The notes beneath the pieces were generated by a model, which was given only the letters and a program-made list of their open reading frames with translations, was not told the origin of the DNA and ran no database searches. Shown here in pieces: positions 44,727-54,323 of a DNA stretch of 64,000 nt (the stretch's first letter is position 1; each line of letters opens with the position of its first letter). The position numbers and the translations under genes were made by a program. Source of the DNA: an uncultured Ectothiorhodospiraceae bacterium. Its GTDB lineage: Bacteria; Pseudomonadota; Gammaproteobacteria; Nitrococcales; Nitrococcaceae. Where the stretch lies: NCBI GenBank assembly GCA_913057145.1, contig CAJXNJ010000002.1:1-64000 (forward strand). The letters run 5' to 3'.

Positions 44727-45335
44727 GTGAAGATTGTCTGCCTTGACCTAGAGGGCGTTCTCGTCCCCGAGATCTGGATTGATTTTGCTGAACTCACCGG
44801 CATCGATGCGCTCAAGGCGACAACGCGTGATATCGCCGATTACGATGAGCTCATGCGCATGCGCCTGGAGACGCTGGATGCGCACGGGCTCGGGCTGCCG
44901 GATATCGAGCGGGTGATCGACCGGATGAGCCCGCTCGAAGGGGCAGCCGAGTTTCTGCGTGATTTGCGTGCGGATTATCAGCTGGTCATTCTCTCGGATA
45001 CTTTCTATGAGTTTGCGCGCCCACTGATGGCACAGCTCGATTGGCCCACGCTCTTCTGCCATACACTCAACACGGACGATAGCGGTCGCATCACCGGCTA
45101 TCAGCTGCGGCTTGCGGATCACAAACGTGCCGCGGTTGAGGCTTTCCGGCAGCTGAACTTCCAGGTCGTGGCCGCGGGTGACTCCTATAACGACACCGCG
45201 ATGCTTGGTGCTGCCAATCAGGGCATTCTCTTTAGTGCACCGGATAACGTCATCGCGGAGTTTCCGCAGTTTCCGGTGACCAACGATTATCAGCATCTCC
45301 GCGCTCTGATCGATGACGCCTTTAGCAGGGCATGA
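44727..45335 (+). CDS. thrH: Phosphoserine phosphatase / homoserine phosphotransferase ThrH
   Basis: A 202-residue HAD hydrolase, normal length for ThrH. HAD motif I is LDLEGVLVPEIW, in which Glu replaces the second Asp of DxD as in ThrH proteins; motif II Ser is in LVILSDTFYEF, motif III Lys in ADHKRAAVEAF, and motif IV is VAAGDSYNDTAML. It dephosphorylates phosphoserine and can transfer the phosphate to homoserine, linking serine and threonine synthesis. GTG 44727 gives the family N-terminus VKIVCLDLEG. The stop overlaps the next start by four bases. Confidence 0.92.
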   Translation: MKIVCLDLEGVLVPEIWIDFAELTGIDALKATTRDIADYDELMRMRLETLDAHGLGLPDIERVIDRMSPLEGAAEFLRDLRADYQLVILSDTFYEFARPLMAQLDWPTLFCHTLNTDDSGRITGYQLRLADHKRAAVEAFRQLNFQVVAAGDSYNDTAMLGAANQGILFSAPDNVIAEFPQFPVTNDYQHLRALIDDAFSRA

Positions 45336-45919
45336 GCAGTTCCGCGCTACGCGTCGCCATTCTTGCCGACACACACGGCTTTCTTGACGCGCGAGTGGCC
45401 GAGCAGGTTGCCGGCTGCCAGATCGCTGTGCATGCCGGCGATATCGGAGGGGCGGATATTCTGCTTGCCCTGCAGCCGACCGAGTCGGTGACAGCCATCC
45501 GCGGCAATAACGACGACGCTGATCACTGGTCGGAAACCGAACTGGATGTCCTTGAGAAACTGCCTCGTGAGACGGAGGTCGCGTTGCCGGGTGGCAAGCT
45601 CAAGGTCATCCATGGCGATGACTGGGGTACTGTCGAGCAGAGACATAAACGCTATCGGACCCGCTTCAGCGACTACCGCGGCATTGTCTACGGACACACG
45701 CACCGACAACTCGTGGATACCAGCGGGTCACCCTGGCTTCTCAACCCCGGCGCTGCCGGGCGCACTCGCACCTATGAAGGGCCTGGTTGTTTGATTCTCA
45801 CCTGCCAGGGCGAGGACTGGCAGATTGAGCCTCTGCGCTTCCCGCCTCGCCAATATCGCGCCAAACGGCGTCGTAACGGGGCTGCAAAGCAGGAGGGCCC
45901 GGGGCAGGCGGATGACTGA
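45332..45919 (+). CDS. YfcE/MJ0936-type metallophosphoesterase
   Basis: A 195-residue phosphodiesterase-like protein with all calcineurin-fold motifs in order: LADTHG, HAGDIGG, RGNNDD, VIHGDDWG and YGHTHR, ending with LNPGAAGRTRTYEG. Homologues are manganese-dependent phosphodiesterases with unclear natural substrates. The C-terminal ~20 residues are basic and unlike the family. It overlaps thrH by four bases and hrpA by eight, so the three form one operon. Confidence 0.88.
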   Translation: MSSSALRVAILADTHGFLDARVAEQVAGCQIAVHAGDIGGADILLALQPTESVTAIRGNNDDADHWSETELDVLEKLPRETEVALPGGKLKVIHGDDWGTVEQRHKRYRTRFSDYRGIVYGHTHRQLVDTSGSPWLLNPGAAGRTRTYEGPGCLILTCQGEDWQIEPLRFPPRQYRAKRRRNGAAKQEGPGQADD

Positions 45920-48900
45920 GCGTGGATCCCGCCCCGCGCGCGAGGCCGTGCATTTACGGCCGCAGTTCGACCTCGATCTGCCTGTTCTCGAGCATGCCGA
46001 GGAGATCTCCAAGGCCGTTGCGGATCATCAAGTGGTCGTGATCTGTGGCGAGACCGGTTCCGGCAAAAGCACCCAGTTGCCAAAGCTCATGCTCGCCCTC
46101 GGCCGCGGGCTTGAGGGCGCCATCGGTCATACCCAGCCCCGGCGCATAGCCGCTCGCAGTCTTGCCGCACGCGTCGCCGAGGAGTGCGGAACCCGAGTGG
46201 GTGAGGGGGTGGGCTATCGGGTGCGCTTTGGTGATCGCACCGGGCCCGGGACGCGGGTCAAGCTTCTAACCGACGGCATGCTGCTTGCCGAGACCCAGAG
46301 TGATCGTGATCTCAAGGCCTATGACACGCTCATTATTGATGAGGCGCATGAGCGAAGTCTTAATATCGACTTCCTGCTTGGTTATCTCAAACGACTGCTG
46401 CCGAGGCGTCCCGACCTGCGGGTCATCATCACCTCGGCGACCATCGACCCGCAGCGTTTCTCGGCACATTTCAACGACGCGCCGATCATCGAAGTCTCGG
46501 GCCGGACCTATCCGGTCGATGTGCGCTATCGCCCCCTGCTTGCACAGAATGACGACGAACGTGAGGTCAGTCTGCGTCAGGGCGTGTTGAACGCCATCGA
46601 CGAGCTCGCCGGGCTTGGCCGCGGTGATGTCCTTGTTTTCCTCCCCGGTGAGCGCGAGATCCGCCAATGCGCTGAGGCGCTGAGAAAACACCATCCGCCG
46701 CATACGGAAGTCCTGCCGCTCTACGGCCGACTCTCGGCGGCCGAGCAGCAGCGGGTTTTCGCACCGCATCGGGGCCGCCGTATTGTGCTAGCAACCAATG
46801 TGGCCGAGACATCGTTGACGGTCCCGGGCATCCGTTATGTTGTTGACAGCGGGCTTGCGCGGATCAGTCGCTACAGCTATCGCACCAAGGTCCAGCGTCT
46901 GCCGGTTGAACCGATTGCCCAGTCCAGCGCCAATCAGCGTGCCGGGCGTTGCGGCCGTGAGGGCCCGGGTGTCTGCATTCGTCTCTATGCCGAAGAAGAT
47001 TTTCAGAGTCGTCCGCTTTTCACCGAGCCGGAGATCCTGCGTACCAACCTGGCCTCGGTGATTCTGCAGATGAAGCATCTGCGGCTGGGTGCCATTGAGC
47101 AGTTTCCGTTTATCGAGCCACCGGATCCACGCTATGTCCGTGATGGGCTGAAACTGCTTGATGAGTTGGGGGCGGTTGACCGCAGACAGAACCTGACGCG
47201 GCTCGGTCGCCAGCTCGCCCGGCTACCCATTGATCCCCGCTTGGCCCGTATCCTTCTCGCCGGCGATCGGGAAGGGGCGTTGCGCGAAGCGCTGGTGCTG
47301 GCCGCGGCGCTGTCGATTCAGGATCCTCGGGAGCGTCCCATGGATCAACGCGAGGCGGCAGATGCGGCCCAGGCGCCCTGGCGTGATCGGCAGTCAGATT
47401 TTGCCGGATTACTGCGGCTCTGGGATGACTATCAGGAACAATCGCATCACTTAAGCCGACGCAAGCTGCAGGCCTGGTGCCACAGTCATTTTCTCTCGCA
47501 TGTGCGAATGCGTGAATGGGCCGAAGTCCATGGCCAGCTGCATGGGCTGATTCGGGGCATGAAGTTTGTGGAGAATGACAAGCCGGCTGAGGGCATTGCT
47601 GTGCATCGGGCACTGCTCAGCGGGTTTCTCTCGAATGTCGCCAGACGCGATGAGGGCCAGGAGTTCATCGGCCCACGCGGGCTCAAGCTTGCCATTCATC
47701 CGGCCTCCGGGGTGGCCAAAAAACCGCCGCGCTGGATCGTTGCCGCCGAACTGGTGGAAACCCGGCGGGTTTTTGCCCGCACCGTGGGGGAGGTGAGGCC
47801 AGAGTGGATCGAGCCGCTTGCCCGGCATCTGCTCAAACATCGCTTTCACAGTCCCTGGTGGTCACCCAAGCAGGGCAAGGTCTTTGGCCGCGAGGATGCG
47901 ACCCTTTACGGGCTGCCGGTTGTGAACAACCGCAAGGTGGATTACGCGCGGGTTGAGCCGCAAAAGGCGCGGGAGGTCTTTATTCGTGACGGCCTGCTCG
48001 ATGACCCCGGACCGCATCCGCCGGCTTTCCTTAAAGCCAATCAGGCATTGACTGGCGAAATTGAAGCGCTTGAAGCCAAGACGCGACGGCGCGATGTGTT
48101 GATCGACTCGGAGGCTTTGTACGCCTTTTATGACGGGGCGCTGCCCGCTGAGGTGGTCGATGGCGTGAGTCTGAAGCGCTGGCTCGATCGTGGTGGAGAT
48201 GACAGGCCGTTGCGATTGACGCGCGATCAGCTCATGGCCCGGGGCGTGGAAGTCGGCGCTGTCGATTATCCCGATCATCTGCGGGTCAATGGCATTGAGC
48301 TGCCGCTTCGCTATCACTTCTCGCCGGGCAGTGACGATGATGGGGTGACCGTGCGCATTCCGATTGCTGCTTTGAATGCGCTCACCCCGGAGCCTTTTGA
48401 GTGGCTGGTGCCGGCGTTGCTTGAGGAGAAGGTCATTATGTTGATCCGCTCGCTGCCCAAAGGGCTGCGGCGGAATTTCGTGCCGGTCCCGGATTTTGCC
48501 CAGGCGGTGCTTGAGGCCCTGCCCGAGCGAGAGGGCTCGCTGGAAGATGCCGTGCGGGTCGAGCTGCGTCGGATGACCGGCGTCGATCTGCCAGCGGATA
48601 TCTGGGATGAAGTTGATGTGCCTGAGCATCTGACCATGCGCTTTGCGGTGGTGAACGCCAAAGGCGAAGTGATCGCCGAGAGTCGCGATCTGCCTGCATT
48701 GCAGCGGGAATATGCCGGTGAGGCCTCAGCACAGTTCGAGCAGGGGCCGAGCAGCGATTTTGAGCGTACCGGGATTACGGACTGGGATTTTGGTGATTTG
48801 CCGGAACAGGTGGCCTTTGAGCAGGGCGGTATTACCCTGCAGGGGTATCCCGCGCTTTGTGCCGAGGCCGATGGGGTGGCACTGCGGCTCATGGATGGGG

Positions 48901-49622
48901 CAGAACGCGCGCTCACCGCTCATCGCGCCGGTGTGCGGGCGCTTTTGATGAAGCGTTTTGCGCAACAGGCGAGACACCTGCGCCGCGGCATCCCGGAGCT
49001 TGATCGGCTCGCTATCGATTATCGCGAGGTGGATAGCGCGGATGCGCTGAAAAGAGATTTTGCCGCTGCAGCGTTCGAGGAGGCTTTTCTCGATGATTCG
49101 TTGCCGCGTACGCGCAGTGAGTGGCTTGCCTGTTGTGAGCGCGGCCGGGGGCGGGTGATTGAAGTCGGTGAGCGGCTTCTGGAGCGTGTCTCTGATATCC
49201 TCTCGCGCGGAAGAGCGGTGCGTCGGAGCCTCAAGGGTAATATTCCGCTCGGGCTGATGGACAGTTATCAGGATCTGCAGCATCAGCTCGATGGACTGAT
49301 TCATCCGGGATTTCTGCTCAGCACTCCCGCTGATCGGCTGGCCGACCTGCCGCGGTACCTGACCGCGATGGAGCGGCGGGTCGAGCGCCTGACGCGGGAT
49401 CCGAGCCGGGATCAGGCAGGCCTTGCGGCAGTGCTGCCGCATCAGCGGCGACTCGATGAGGCGCTGGAGCGGCACGCCCGCAAGGGGATTCGTGACCCGG
49501 CGCTCACGGAGGTGCGATGGCTGCTCGAGGAGTATCGCGTCTCGCTTTTCGCCCAGGAATTGGGTACGCGGGAGAGGGTGTCCGAAAAGCGCCTCGCCCG
49601 GGCCTGGGAAGCCGTTCGCTAG
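45912..49622 (+). CDS. hrpA: ATP-dependent RNA helicase HrpA
   Basis: A 1,236-residue DEAH-box helicase. Motif I is CGETGSGKSTQLPK (~43-56), motif II IIDEAHERSLN (Asp ~141), motif III TSATID, and motif VI SSANQRAGRCGREGPG. Then come the winged-helix, ratchet and OB parts and the long C-terminal region found only in HrpA (DUF3418-like). In E. coli HrpA has been linked to fimbrial mRNA processing and rescue of stalled ribosomes. I chose ATG 45912 as the start: the upstream frame lies within the phosphoesterase gene and does not resemble the family. It is about 60 residues shorter than E. coli HrpA at the N-terminus. Confidence 0.93.
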   Translation: MTERGSRPAREAVHLRPQFDLDLPVLEHAEEISKAVADHQVVVICGETGSGKSTQLPKLMLALGRGLEGAIGHTQPRRIAARSLAARVAEECGTRVGEGVGYRVRFGDRTGPGTRVKLLTDGMLLAETQSDRDLKAYDTLIIDEAHERSLNIDFLLGYLKRLLPRRPDLRVIITSATIDPQRFSAHFNDAPIIEVSGRTYPVDVRYRPLLAQNDDEREVSLRQGVLNAIDELAGLGRGDVLVFLPGEREIRQCAEALRKHHPPHTEVLPLYGRLSAAEQQRVFAPHRGRRIVLATNVAETSLTVPGIRYVVDSGLARISRYSYRTKVQRLPVEPIAQSSANQRAGRCGREGPGVCIRLYAEEDFQSRPLFTEPEILRTNLASVILQMKHLRLGAIEQFPFIEPPDPRYVRDGLKLLDELGAVDRRQNLTRLGRQLARLPIDPRLARILLAGDREGALREALVLAAALSIQDPRERPMDQREAADAAQAPWRDRQSDFAGLLRLWDDYQEQSHHLSRRKLQAWCHSHFLSHVRMREWAEVHGQLHGLIRGMKFVENDKPAEGIAVHRALLSGFLSNVARRDEGQEFIGPRGLKLAIHPASGVAKKPPRWIVAAELVETRRVFARTVGEVRPEWIEPLARHLLKHRFHSPWWSPKQGKVFGREDATLYGLPVVNNRKVDYARVEPQKAREVFIRDGLLDDPGPHPPAFLKANQALTGEIEALEAKTRRRDVLIDSEALYAFYDGALPAEVVDGVSLKRWLDRGGDDRPLRLTRDQLMARGVEVGAVDYPDHLRVNGIELPLRYHFSPGSDDDGVTVRIPIAALNALTPEPFEWLVPALLEEKVIMLIRSLPKGLRRNFVPVPDFAQAVLEALPEREGSLEDAVRVELRRMTGVDLPADIWDEVDVPEHLTMRFAVVNAKGEVIAESRDLPALQREYAGEASAQFEQGPSSDFERTGITDWDFGDLPEQVAFEQGGITLQGYPALCAEADGVALRLMDGAERALTAHRAGVRALLMKRFAQQARHLRRGIPELDRLAIDYREVDSADALKRDFAAAAFEEAFLDDSLPRTRSEWLACCERGRGRVIEVGERLLERVSDILSRGRAVRRSLKGNIPLGLMDSYQDLQHQLDGLIHPGFLLSTPADRLADLPRYLTAMERRVERLTRDPSRDQAGLAAVLPHQRRLDEALERHARKGIRDPALTEVRWLLEEYRVSLFAQELGTRERVSEKRLARAWEAVR

Positions 49623-49647
49623 CGCAGAAGACAAACAGAGGATAAAC

Positions 49648-50746
49648 GTGCTCGATATCAATCCAATCGCCAATCAGCTTGATGATCTCAAGGGACGCAC
49701 CGAGTCCCTGAGGGGGTATCTTTGACCTCCCGGGTCAGCAGGAGCGTTTCGAAGAAGTCAGTCGCGAGCTTGAGCAGCCGGATGTCTGGAATGACCCGGA
49801 GCGTGCCCAGGCCCTGAATCGCGAGCGCGCCTCGCTGGAGAAAGTGGTCGGCGGGCTGCAATCACTGATCAGCGGTCTGGAAGATGCCGGTGAGCTCCTT
49901 GAGATGGCGCGTGAGGAGAATGACGAGGACACCCTCGCCGCGGTGGCGAGCGATCTCACCGAGTACGAGCAGATTATCGAGGGGCTTGAGTTTCGGCGGA
50001 TGTTCTCCGGTGAGATGGATGCGGCCAACTGCTTTGTCGATATCCAGGCCGGCTCCGGCGGTACCGAAGCACAGGATTGGGCTGAGATGCTGCTGCGGAT
50101 GTATTTGCGCTGGATTGAAGCCAAGGGCTTTAACGGGGAGCTGATCGAGGTCTCCGAAGGCGAGCAGGCCGGGATTAAATCCGCGACGATTCGGGTGGAA
50201 GGCGATCATGCTTTTGGCTGGCTGCGCACCGAGACCGGAGTACACCGGCTGGTGCGCAAATCCCCGTTTGACTCGGGTAATCGTCGTCACACCTCGTTTG
50301 CCTCGGTCTATGTCAGCCCGGAGCTGGATGAGGATGTCGAGATTGAAATTGACCCCTCTGATCTGCGCATTGATGTCTACCGGGCGAGTGGCGCAGGCGG
50401 GCAGCACGTCAACCGAACCGAGTCGGCGGTGCGCATCACCCACATGCCCACCGGCATCGTTGTGCAATGTCAGAATGACCGGTCGCAGCATAAGAACAAG
50501 GCAACGGCCATGAAGCAGTTGCGCGCCAAGCTCTACGAAAGGGAGATGGAGGCGCAACGGGTCCAGGCCGCTGCCCTGGAAGAATCCAAGGCGGATATCG
50601 GCTGGGGCAGTCAGATCCGCTCATATGTGCTCGATCAAAGCCGGATCAAGGATTTGCGCACTGGTGTGGAAGTTGGAAACACGCAGGCCGTACTCGATGG
50701 TGAGCTTGATCAGTTTATCGAGGCCAGTCTCAAGGCGGGGCTCTAG
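49648..50746 (+). CDS. prfB: Peptide chain release factor 2 with programmed +1 frameshift
   Basis: The coding sequence is 49648-49722 joined to 49724-50746, giving 365 residues, the length of E. coli RF2. The first 25 codons from GTG ([20 protein letters not shown]) end at AGG GGG TAT CTT TGA C. This is the canonical RF2 autoregulatory site: an internal Shine-Dalgarno-like AGGGGG, the slippery CTT, and the in-frame TGA at 49723-49725. After the +1 shift the chain continues [20 protein letters not shown]. The peptidyl-release motif [13 protein letters not shown] is intact. RF2 reads UGA and UAA, and low RF2 favours the shift. It lies 12 bases upstream of lysS. Confidence 0.96.
49711..49726 (+). 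promoter_or_regulatory. RF2 programmed frameshift signal
   Basis: AGGGGGTATCTTTGAC: the internal Shine-Dalgarno element, CTT slippery codon, UGA stop and following C match the conserved prfB recoding site exactly. Confidence 0.96.
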
Positions 50747-50758
50747 GAGAAAAGAACG

Positions 50759-52246
50759 ATGACCGATGCCGAGGAAGAACACCGTTTAATCGCCGATCGC
50801 CGGCGCAAGCTTGATGCCTGGCGCGAGACGGGGACGGCCTTTCCGAATGATTTCCGCCGCGAGGATATGGCTGGCGACCTGCAGGCGCGTTGTGAGGAGA
50901 TGGATGCCGAGCGGCTGCAGGCCGAGGCCATTACGGTGCGTCTGGCCGGGCGGATTGTCTTAAAGCGCGTCATGGGCAAAGCGAGCTTTGTCACCCTGCG
51001 CGATATGAGTGGCGATATACAGTTGTTCCTGCGCCGTGATGATCTGCCCGAGGGTGTCTATGAGGCTTTCAAGGGCTATGACGTGGGCGATATTGTCGGT
51101 GCTTCCGGCACGTTGATGCGCACACGAACCGGCGAGCTTACGGTGCATTGTGACTCGCTTGTACTGCTCACCAAGTCGCTGCGCCCGCTGCCCGAGAAAT
51201 ACCATGGTCTCGGCGATACCGAGGCGCGCTATCGTCAGCGCTATCTTGATTTGATGACCAACCCGGAGGCCCGGCGGGTTTTCAATACCCGCAGCCGCAT
51301 CGTCCGCTACATCCGGGATTTCTTCCATGACCGTGGTTTTCTCGAAGTCGAGACACCGATGATGCAGCCTATCCCGGGCGGTGCCGCGGCGAGGCCTTTT
51401 GTCACCCATCACAACGCCCTGGAGCTGGACTTGTATCTGCGGGTTGCCCCGGAGCTTTATTTAAAGCGCCTTGTGGTGGGCGGCATCGAGCGGGTCTATG
51501 AGATCAACCGCAACTTCCGCAATGAGGGTGTCTCCACGCGACACAACCCTGAATTCACCATGCTCGAGTTCTACGAGGCCTATGCCGATTATCGGGATGC
51601 CATGGATATGACCGAGGCATTGATGCGCGGCCTGGCGCGGGATGTCACCGGCAGCGAGCAGATCACCTGGCAGGGGGTGGAGATTGATTTGGGCAAGCCC
51701 TTCGCGCGTGTCTCCGTTGCCGATGCCGTGCTCGCGCGCAACCCGATGCTCGAGGGCAGGCTCAATGAACGCGAAGCGCTTGCCGCGCGTGCCGCAGAGC
51801 TTGGGATCGAGCCGCAGTCACAGTGGGGTGAGGGCAAGTTATTGCTGGAGATCTTCGAGAAAACCGCCGAGGGCGAGCTCGAGCAGCCGACTTTTGTCAC
51901 GGACTATCCAACGGAGGTTTCACCGCTGGCGAGGCCACGGGATGATGACCCGAGTATTACCGAGCGCTTTGAGCTGATTATTGCCGGCCGTGAGATTGCC
52001 AACGGGTTCTCCGAGCTCAATGACGCCGAAGATCAGGCCCGGCGTTTTCGTCGTCAGGCCGAAGAGAAGGCCGCCGGCGATGAAGAGGCCATGCATTACG
52101 ATGAGGACTATGTCCAGGCACTGGAGTACGGGATGCCACCTGCTGTCGGCGAGGGCATCGGCATCGATCGGCTGGTGATGCTGCTGACCGACAGCGCCTC
52201 GATTCGTGATGTGCTCTTGTTCCCGACCATGCGCCCGAGAGGCTGA
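50759..52246 (+). CDS. lysS: Lysyl-tRNA synthetase, class II
   Basis: A 495-residue enzyme with an N-terminal OB-fold anticodon domain ([20 protein letters not shown]) and class II catalytic motifs. Motif 1 is [20 protein letters not shown], motif 2 is [20 protein letters not shown], and motif 3 is [20 protein letters not shown]. It charges tRNA-Lys. The prfB-lysS order is conserved in gammaproteobacteria. ATG 50759 lies 12 bases after the prfB stop with AGGAGAAA. It converges on ygfZ, 12 bases apart. Confidence 0.96.
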   Translation: MTDAEEEHRLIADRRRKLDAWRETGTAFPNDFRREDMAGDLQARCEEMDAERLQAEAITVRLAGRIVLKRVMGKASFVTLRDMSGDIQLFLRRDDLPEGVYEAFKGYDVGDIVGASGTLMRTRTGELTVHCDSLVLLTKSLRPLPEKYHGLGDTEARYRQRYLDLMTNPEARRVFNTRSRIVRYIRDFFHDRGFLEVETPMMQPIPGGAAARPFVTHHNALELDLYLRVAPELYLKRLVVGGIERVYEINRNFRNEGVSTRHNPEFTMLEFYEAYADYRDAMDMTEALMRGLARDVTGSEQITWQGVEIDLGKPFARVSVADAVLARNPMLEGRLNEREALAARAAELGIEPQSQWGEGKLLLEIFEKTAEGELEQPTFVTDYPTEVSPLARPRDDDPSITERFELIIAGREIANGFSELNDAEDQARRFRRQAEEKAAGDEEAMHYDEDYVQALEYGMPPAVGEGIGIDRLVMLLTDSASIRDVLLFPTMRPRG

Positions 52247-52258
52247 GATCCGGTCAGT

Positions 52259-53224
52259 TCAATCGCCCGGCGGCGGATAGGGTAGATCCAGCAAGGCAAG
52301 GGGCTGCTCGTCGACAAAGAGCTCCCCGGTCTTTGCGGCATCAATACGCAATACCGCCAGCAATTCACTGCCGCCCTCGGGCGAAGGTGCAGCGCTGACC
52401 ACCGTCCCGGCTGTGCCACCTTTGGCATCAACGACGCTTGCCGCGGCGCCCGGCGGTGGGCCAGCCATGCCTGCTCGGTACAGGCGACGTTTGAGTTGGC
52501 CGAGATAGTGCATCCGCGCCACCACTTCCTGGCCCGGGTAGCAGCCCTTCTCGTAACTGATCCCGCCCAGCGGCTCAAGATTGAGCATGGTCGGGATGAT
52601 CGACTCCTGGACAGGCAGGGTGACCTCCGGCAGTCCAGAGCGGATATCGAGCAGTCGCCAGAAGGCTTCATCACCAGGCGTGAGTGCCTGCTCGGCGCGT
52701 GTCTGAATTTCTTCAAGTTGACCGGATGGTGCCAGCATCAGGTAACGCAGAGCTTCGCCATGCGGCAGGGCGATGATATGCAAATCACCGGCGCGTGTGA
52801 GTTCACCGGGCCGGGTGGGCAGCGAGCCGGCGATCTCGGTGAGCAGCACTTCAGCGGCAGGCCCGGCAAAGCCAAGAAATCCTTCGCTGTCGGTCAGGTT
52901 GGTGAGCGCGACTTGCGCGCGCAGCACGAACATCTGCAGCTTGGGTTGAACCGCAGCGAGGACTTCACTGTCGGTGATGAGGAGCAGGCCAGTGTCACTC
53001 GGGACCATGCGAAAGAGGGCCCGGGTCCGGCCTTTGGCATTGCACCAGGCAGCAAGCCGGGTCTCGGTCTCGGCAAAATCCCGGGCCGATTGCGTGAGCT
53101 GATTGTGCAGAAAGTCAGTGGCGTCGTCGCCGGTGACATGCAGTATGCCGAGCGAGGGTAGCGGGCAGACCACCCCGCCCTGTTCGGCGGCGAGTGCAAT
53201 GGATGACAGATCAGATGTGTTCAT
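52259..53224 (-). CDS. ygfZ: Folate-binding YgfZ protein
   Basis: A 321-residue GcvT-like protein with the defining motif KGCYPGQEVVARM (Cys used in the family) and an N-terminal LHVTGDDATDFLHNQL. YgfZ binds tetrahydrofolate and supports repair or assembly of certain Fe-S enzymes. The ATG at 53224 fits the family start. It is divergent from the SDHAF4-like gene and the Fe-S-containing succinate dehydrogenase operon, a sensible neighbourhood. Confidence 0.9.
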   Translation of the reverse strand: MNTSDLSSIALAAEQGGVVCPLPSLGILHVTGDDATDFLHNQLTQSARDFAETETRLAAWCNAKGRTRALFRMVPSDTGLLLITDSEVLAAVQPKLQMFVLRAQVALTNLTDSEGFLGFAGPAAEVLLTEIAGSLPTRPGELTRAGDLHIIALPHGEALRYLMLAPSGQLEEIQTRAEQALTPGDEAFWRLLDIRSGLPEVTLPVQESIIPTMLNLEPLGGISYEKGCYPGQEVVARMHYLGQLKRRLYRAGMAGPPPGAAASVVDAKGGTAGTVVSAAPSPEGGSELLAVLRIDAAKTGELFVDEQPLALLDLPYPPPGD

Positions 53225-53276
53225 GCGTAGAATAATGCCATTCACGCCCTGCGAAATGTAACCGGAGGTCGGTTCA

Positions 53277-53438
53277 ATGAGCTGTGACAAAGACGAAAAA
53301 AAGCCCGAGGAAGAAACCCGGGAGCAGGTCGATTGGGAGAAGCCGCAGACCTGGCCGAAAGAGGTCGGTGGCAGCAAGGGGCCTGAACCGACCCGCTACG
53401 GTGATTGGGAGAATAACGGGCGTTGCACGGATTTCTGA
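53277..53438 (+). CDS. DUF1674 / SDHAF4-like succinate dehydrogenase assembly factor
   Basis: A 53-residue protein that short-ORF filters would miss. A charged N-terminus (MSCDKDEKKPEEETREQVDW) leads to the diagnostic C-terminal DUF1674 motif GGSKGPEPTRYGDWENNGRC plus TDF. Mitochondrial SDHAF4 carries this motif and protects or assembles flavinylated SdhA. The ATG at 53277 has GGAGGT about eight bases upstream. It lies 107 bases upstream of sdhC in the same direction, so context and motif agree. Whether it is co-transcribed with sdhC is open, since a separate promoter candidate lies in between. Confidence 0.9.
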   Translation: MSCDKDEKKPEEETREQVDWEKPQTWPKEVGGSKGPEPTRYGDWENNGRCTDF

Positions 53439-53446
53439 GCGTTTTT

Positions 53447-53473
53447 GATCGTTGATGTTGCATCGCAACGATC
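53447..53473. repeat. Inverted repeat upstream of sdhC
   Basis: Perfect 8-base arms GATCGTTG (53447-53454) and CAACGATC (53466-53473) with an 11-base centre. No T-run follows, so it is more likely an operator than a terminator. It abuts the candidate -35 box of the sdh promoter. Confidence 0.5.
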
Positions 53474-53502
53474 TTGCGAAAAACGGCCGGTCGGCGTAGA
53501 TT
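53474..53502 (+). promoter_or_regulatory. Candidate sigma-70 promoter of sdhCDAB
   Basis: TTGCGA (53474-53479), an exact 17-base spacer and TAGATT (53497-53502), each 4 of 6 to consensus. It sits 44 bases before the sdhC ATG and directly after an inverted repeat. Confidence 0.45.
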
Positions 53503-53545
53503 ATCGCAACAATTCCAAATAACACCGCGCCCGGAGAGTAAGCCG

Positions 53546-53926
53546 ATGAGCTCGGACAATCGCCCGCTTTCACCTCACCTGCAGGTCTATCGCCTGCCCT
53601 TTACTGCCATCACCTCGATCAGTCATCGCATCTCCGGTGTGATGCTCTCAGGCGGCGCGCTTGTGCTCGTCTACTGGGTGTTCGCGGCTGCCTCGGGCCC
53701 GCAGGCCTATGCGACGGCGAGTGCCTTCCTGGGCAGTCTTCCGGTGCAGCTGCTGATGTTCATCTGGAGCTTTGTGCTCTTCTACCATCTGTGCAACGGC
53801 ATCCGACACCTCATCTGGGATGCCGGGTATGGATTCGAGCTCGATGCCGCTCGCCGGGGCGGGCAGATCGTCATCGGCAGTGCGGCGGCCCTGACGCTGA
53901 TCGCCTGGCTGATTGCGCTGGTCTAA
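53546..53926 (+). CDS. sdhC: Succinate dehydrogenase cytochrome b556 subunit
   Basis: A 126-residue inner-membrane subunit with three helices. RPLSPHLQVYRLPFTAITSI at the N-terminus leads to SHRISGVML, with the quinone-site Ser/Arg, and HLCNGIRHLIWDAG carries the haem-ligand His. ATG 53546 follows GGAGAG. It anchors SdhAB to the membrane together with SdhD, 12 bases downstream. Confidence 0.94.
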   Translation: MSSDNRPLSPHLQVYRLPFTAITSISHRISGVMLSGGALVLVYWVFAAASGPQAYATASAFLGSLPVQLLMFIWSFVLFYHLCNGIRHLIWDAGYGFELDAARRGGQIVIGSAAALTLIAWLIALV

Positions 53927-53938
53927 AGGAGACGGGAT

Positions 53939-54319
53939 ATGCAGTTTCGGACCCCCATCAAGCAGGCCCGAGGCCTGGGCGCGTCTCACCATGGCGCGAG
54001 TCACTGGACCGCACAACGCCTCTCGGCGATTGGCATGGTGCCGCTCATGCTCTGGCTGGTCATTGGTATCGCCAGCCATGCCGGCGCCGGCTACAGCGAG
54101 ACGATTGCATGGATGGCAAGCCCGTTTAATGCTGTCCTGCTGGTGCTGATGTTCGGTGTGCTCTTCTATCACGCCTCGCTTGGCCTGCAAGTGGTGCTCG
54201 AGGACTACGTCAGCCACAAGGGCGTGCGTCTGGCGCTTTTGATCGGCGTGCGTTTCCTCGCCCTGCTCCTCGCAACGACGGGCATTTTCGCCGTCCTTAA
54301 GATCGCATTCGGAGGCTGA
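53939..54319 (+). CDS. sdhD: Succinate dehydrogenase hydrophobic anchor subunit
   Basis: A 126-residue membrane protein with three helices. [20 protein letters not shown] is followed by [17 protein letters not shown], whose His is the likely second haem ligand and whose Asp-Tyr pair belongs to the quinone site. It ends four bases before sdhA. Together with SdhC it forms the quinone-reducing anchor of complex II. Confidence 0.93.
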   Translation: MQFRTPIKQARGLGASHHGASHWTAQRLSAIGMVPLMLWLVIGIASHAGAGYSETIAWMASPFNAVLLVLMFGVLFYHASLGLQVVLEDYVSHKGVRLALLIGVRFLALLLATTGIFAVLKIAFGG

Positions 54320-54323
54320 CTCG

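Noticed and set aside
49648-49725. prfB read as a pseudogene because of an in-frame TGA
   Set aside because: The stop lies exactly in the canonical RF2 frameshift signal and the downstream frame is full length.
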